64,000 nucleotides of DNA, taken from NCBI GenBank assembly GCA_943789305.1, contig CALSTP010000001.1:844178-908177 (forward strand), written 5' to 3'. This document shows, in pieces, positions 63,842-64,000 of the stretch. A program made the translations under genes and the position numbers. The first letter of the stretch is position 1; each line of letters begins with the position of its first letter. The notes under the pieces were generated by a model. That model did not search any database and was not told the DNA's origin. It worked only from the letters and a program-made list of their open reading frames with translations. The stretch comes from an uncultured Flavobacteriaceae bacterium. Lineage in GTDB: Bacteria; Bacteroidota; Bacteroidia; Flavobacteriales; Flavobacteriaceae.

Positions 63842-64000
63842 TGTACACTAAAACAGATTTTAGCTTCAGCAAGTTGGGAAACACCCTAATATTAAATTTT
63901 CCTTACCGTACTGGCGACAAAGCATTACAATTTATTCTGCAGCTGAGGACAGATTTAGGAAAAACATTTGGAAATCAACTGGAAGATATTAGCCTTTCGT
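63841..64000 (+). CDS. pxpB: 5-oxoprolinase subunit B (KipI/PxpB family), 5' end
   Basis: The gene runs off the right edge; 53 codons are visible. They begin MYTKTDFSFSKLGNTLILNF and continue with TGDKALQFILQLRTDLGK, which fits the KipI/PxpB opening in a general way (small strand, then helix containing the variable acidic residues). The assignment rests mainly on the one-base overlap with pxpA and the usual order pxpA-pxpB-pxpC. Confidence 0.75.
   Translation, partial: MYTKTDFSFSKLGNTLILNFPYRTGDKALQFILQLRTDLGKTFGNQLEDISLS

Noticed and set aside
1-64000. CRISPR arrays, insertion sequences, prophage, integrases or polysaccharide utilisation loci
   Set aside because: I looked for repeat-spacer patterns, transposase or integrase motifs and SusC/SusD pairs on both strands and found none.

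Overview
The window looks like a chromosomal segment of a low-GC Bacteroidota, most likely a marine member of the Flavobacteriaceae. The evidence is the AT-rich sequence, start sites with little Shine-Dalgarno complementarity, several upstream boxes of the Bacteroidota type TAnnTTTG, a family set typical of flavobacteria (fused CcsBA, DUF2520 Rossmann protein, DUF5916 outer-membrane protein, DUF6952 protein, carbamoyltransferase of acylated ornithine, secreted zinc metalloprotease with HEVGHALGLPH) and a long arginine operon in the order usual for that group. I cannot name the genus. I see no phage, integrase, transposase or CRISPR array.

Layout. 1-4.5 kb: a minus-strand operon (DUF2520 protein, KdsC phosphatase, Maf, secreted conserved protein, partial PIG-L deacetylase). 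4.5-9.8 kb: plus-strand genes including a frameshifted group III truncated haemoglobin, the CcsBA cytochrome c synthase, an EamA transporter and a frameshifted lipoprotein. 9.8-21.3 kb: TerB-like protein, secreted metalloprotease, ABC-F ATPase, HxlR regulator, SulP transporter, acyl-CoA dehydrogenase and aconitase. 21.3-26.5 kb: remains of an alcohol dehydrogenase, a thioesterase and a tight cluster (GntP permease, RidA, a PLP enzyme of the D-serine dehydratase/D-threonine aldolase fold, M19 dipeptidase) that reads as a D-amino-acid or dipeptide utilisation pathway. 26.5-30.1 kb: secreted esterase, two secreted proteins of unknown role and tRNA-Ser(UGA). 30.1-39.4 kb: TauE-type permease, RibB, LptF/G permease, LolA, FtsK, a thioredoxin/peroxiredoxin operon and NhaC. 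39.4-44.7 kb: broken K+ channel, dihydrolipoyl dehydrogenase, broken Kazal protein, and an operon of a DUF1624 membrane protein, a ThuA-like protein and a haloalkane-dehalogenase-like hydrolase. 44.8-53.8 kb: nine-gene arginine/proline operon preceded by a promoter and a candidate leader peptide ending in three Arg codons. 53.9-57.1 kb: TilS and DsbD. 57.2-60.8 kb: remains of comM/yifB and a SnoaL-like gene around a cupin and a DUF5916 protein. 60.9-64 kb: AraC regulator, Nramp-like permease lacking the metal ligands, 5-oxoprolinase subunit PxpA and the start of PxpB.

Two themes stand out. First, at least seven accessory genes are broken at different stages of decay (single-base slips to ghosts with many stops), while every housekeeping gene is intact; this pattern argues for real gene loss rather than poor sequence. 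Second, the arginine operon has an apparent attenuator-type leader, a mode of control seldom documented in Bacteroidota.
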